Shown one piece after another: positions 61,143-64,000 of a stretch of DNA of 64,000 nucleotides (its first letter is position 1; the number at the start of each line of letters is the position of its first letter). The stretch is from the NCBI GenBank assembly GCA_002914805.1, contig JXTB01000422.1, positions 62,001-126,000 on the forward strand, given 5' to 3'. The stretch is from Parasponia andersonii. Its lineage: Eukaryota; Streptophyta; Magnoliopsida; Rosales; Cannabaceae. The notes beneath the pieces are model-generated. The model worked only from the letters and a program-made list of their open reading frames with translations. It searched no databases and was not told the DNA's origin. Both the position numbers and the translations under genes were made by a program.

Positions 61143-64000
61143 TGATTCAATGACATTTGGGATTAATGGAATGGCAGCAATCAAAATCGATCTGAAGATT
61201 CTGGAGATTAGACAGAGAGAGGAGCCAAGCACGTGATTGATGGATTTTTGAGATTAGATTTCTGTTGGCGCCATCTGATGATGGGGGCCACCTCGCTTAT
61301 TAGTGTTACCAACAACATATCAAATCTCACTCTTTTCTTTTCTTTTCTTTTCTTTTCTCTTCTCCTCGTCTTCTCTTCTTCGTGAATTCTTAAATTTTGT
61401 TAGTTATATTATAATTAACAAATTTAAGAATTCAATAACCAAATTTAGTTATACTTCTAACTAAATTTACAAATCTCAATAAAATAATATTTAAATTATG
61501 ATCGACAATTCGTGTTATTGCCTTGTATTTGAGCCAACACGATATAATAACACTCTAATTCATTAATATATCAAAAAATAAATCTAAACACGACATAATA
61601 TTAATTTATGTATAACTCGTTTAATAAATATGTCATGTATTATATTATGACATATTTGACACGATTATTCAAATTTAACCTAATTATACATTAATTATTC
61701 AATTAAACATGTGTAATTATGTTTAGAATAAATCATAATCACATTTAAAATATTAATAAATGTGTCATATTTATATCCTGTTTATACGACACTAAAACGA
61801 TTCATTTAATTAAACATATTATACAAATTATTTTTGAGTTAAATGAATTTACACGAAATTTACTTATTTATTATTCGTGTAACACATATGTCAATCTGAA
61901 ACTAAAATAAGCTACTCAAACCCATTTATTTTATATATGTTATATAGAAAATTGTCGGCCCTATTTAAATATAAATGGATATGGCACAATGCTTGTAAAT
62001 AATCTATTTGTTATTTTAGTTGATTTTCTAATTTAATTTTACCATATTAAGTCAAGTTATAGCTTGTTATTTCTATTTGTGTGTTGTATTAGCTTGAAAT
62101 TCACTCAACTTTTATAAATTAATTATGTAATATGTTATTATTGTTGGGTTTGTTTTTTCCCAACTGCCTAGGCAGTGGTTGATGGTTGAGACAGTAAGGA
62201 CAAAGCACACATAAGAGACGGTAAAATCAAATGCAAGGCAAGACAAGGTATTATATAATGAGAGAGAGAGAGAGAGAGTTAAGGTTTTGTGGTCTCTTCG
62301 TGCATACATGCGGCCTCTCTCATGCATTCGTCCTTGATTCCCCTTTTGATATTTGCGTCTTCGGTATGTTTTTGGATTATTGCCGTATATGATGTCATTA
62401 CGTGGTGAGTTCGATGTCTTGCTTTGGATTCGAGTCGTCGTCTTCTTCTTCAAATCAAAGTTATTTGATATAAGGATAATGAGTTTAGGAGGGTTCTGTC
62501 TAACCGAACAAAGTCAAGTGGAGATCCATGAAGATCCATGCAACTGTCACGTGTTCTTGTTATAGTTTAATAAAAGGTCTATCAATCGTTCTTACTAATG
62601 CGATGATATTAGTACTAGGCAAATTATTTATTGCACCAAATACCTCTCTAACTATTTTTTTCGCTTTTAAAATCTAAAGACATTCCTAATCGGGATCTAT
62701 ATATTTGAGCAATGTTTATGAAAGATATAGCTTTTAAGTTAAATGGTCGACTTTTAGATCAAAGGTTGAAATTTGAAATTTATTCCAAAAAAATTATCAT
62801 TTTTCATATTTAGTATATCAAATCATATTGATTTATTTATTTCTAAATAGACCAAATAAAAAGTGGTCATTAAAATTACAAAATAAGTGTGAAAGGGGCC
62901 ATTTATTAAATTTGATATATTAAAAAAGGACCATTTTTTTTTTATAAATACTCATTAATATATTAGATTTAGCGGGTCTTATTTACTTTTTTTTCATAAA
63001 AAAAATTATTTCCATCAAATGTTAATAATGGAAATCCAGTGCTAATTTGTTTTCCCCGTCACACAAATCTTCAAAATTACTTTACGATGTTTATATATTT
63101 CTATAAAAAAGCTACATATATTTGTTGTTACACGCATATTGTTCAATACCGGTTTTGATGACAACACTTCACATAAAAACAACTTTCATCATTTTTCTTC
63201 TTACAAAAAAAAAAAAAAAAAAGGAAAAACTTTCATCATTTTAAACGATATATGCTAGCAAACAATTATGAGTACAATTTGAAGCAACTTGATCCGATCT
63301 TTTAGATAGTTGTTACATTTTAAAATAATAATAAGAAAATTGAAGAGATAAGAAAGATATGACAACTAAGAAAGCATTGAAGAATCAGTAGCAAAAAACA
63401 AACTATTTTATAGACATATAATCTTTGATTTGCCTTTGTAGTTCCTCCTATAGTTCTTCGCTTCTTCTCAATGTTATCCTTTTCTTTTCTTTTTCTCCCT
63501 CATCCTTTACAGATCACAAGTATGAGGATTTGCCCTTTTTTTGGGTGTGTATTGAGAAGAAAAACGAAATTGTTATTTGTTTTAGTAGGAAAAATGAATA
63601 TTTAAGATATTTTTCCCTTCTGGTATTGTTTTTAATATTAATCAAGGGTCCATACAAAGTATTTAGGTATCGATTCCCATATCATTTAGCAAACCATGTA
63701 TCACTTTAGTAATTCCTCAAAACAGGGGGTCATCTTTTGTCTTTTGGCTCGTTGTTTTCCTTAATAATAGAAGCAATTGTCTCCCTATTTATATATAAAA
63801 CGTTTTATCCGTAAACATTGATACGACTCTAACACAAACATTATTGACTAGCATGATGTCACTAATAGCTTTCATGATTCAACAATTTTTCTTACCTTGG
63901 GTTCGTAATGTATCAACATTCAACATCATTCTATATGTTCAATACCAACCAGTTTATTCTTCAAATCAAAAAATAAAATAAAATAAATAACGAAAATTAT
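61143..64000. other. intergenic: ISA1 promoter and AT-rich sequence
   Basis: The ISA1 leader and promoter lie at about 61143-61330, followed by a (CTTTT)n run at 61332-61358. The stretch 61500-61910 has repeated 'acacga', 'tgtcata' and 'aacacga' motifs that look like old transposon sequence. A GA run lies at 62260-62278 and poly-A at 63206-63223. I find no supportable gene. Confidence 0.55.

Overview
The window is nuclear DNA from a eudicot plant. The evidence is AT-rich intergenic DNA, many-exon genes with GT-AG introns, a copia retrotransposon, MITE-like repeats, and a plant-only gene set (auxin response factor, cinnamate 4-hydroxylase, plastid isoamylase, FLZ zinc finger). I cannot name the species. 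A rosid is plausible from the protein sequences, but that is inference.

Layout, left to right. 0-4.2 kb: AT-rich intergenic DNA with a fold-back repeat and two dispersed repeats. 4.5-6.7 kb (+): an FCS-like zinc finger (FLZ/DUF581) gene with two exons. 8.1-9.9 kb (+): a class II cinnamate 4-hydroxylase (CYP73A) with AC elements and a TATA box upstream. 10.9-16.4 kb (-): a complete 14-exon ARF19/ARF7-type auxin response factor, tail-to-tail with C4H. 17-29.6 kb: about 12.5 kb with no gene I can support. 29.7-32.05 kb (+): a plastid-type Orn/Lys/Arg decarboxylase family gene. 32.46-35 kb (-): an MBD2-like CW zinc finger/MBD protein. 35.3-39.6 kb: three copies of one copia LTR (one solo, two flanking an internally deleted element). 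39.8-40.1 kb: a short coding-like relic running into a 31-bp minisatellite. 41.65-41.87 kb (-): TOM7. 43.2-43.8 kb (+): a broken serine carboxypeptidase-like pseudogene. 45.2-49.9 kb (+): PECT1, nine coding exons. 50.7-52.3 kb (-): an unrecognised three-exon gene whose first-exon/intron module is triplicated and whose C-terminal frame is split by a TGA. 54.3-61.1 kb (-): an 18-exon isoamylase 1 (ISA1). 61.2-64 kb: intergenic.

The genes do not form a pathway; they are an ordinary mix of housekeeping and regulatory genes. For C4H, ARF, the decarboxylase, PECT1 and ISA1 I assembled the exons by hand. Every splice phase closed, and the resulting lengths (525, 1114, 576, 421 and 792 aa) fit what I recall of the families.

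I found no clearly new biological system. The points most worth a second look are the triplicated exon module with its in-frame TGA (50.7-52.3 kb), the plastid-type bacterial-fold decarboxylase with a NAGNAG acceptor, the coding-like fragment that runs into a minisatellite (39.8-40.1 kb), and several undescribed MITE or fold-back repeats.
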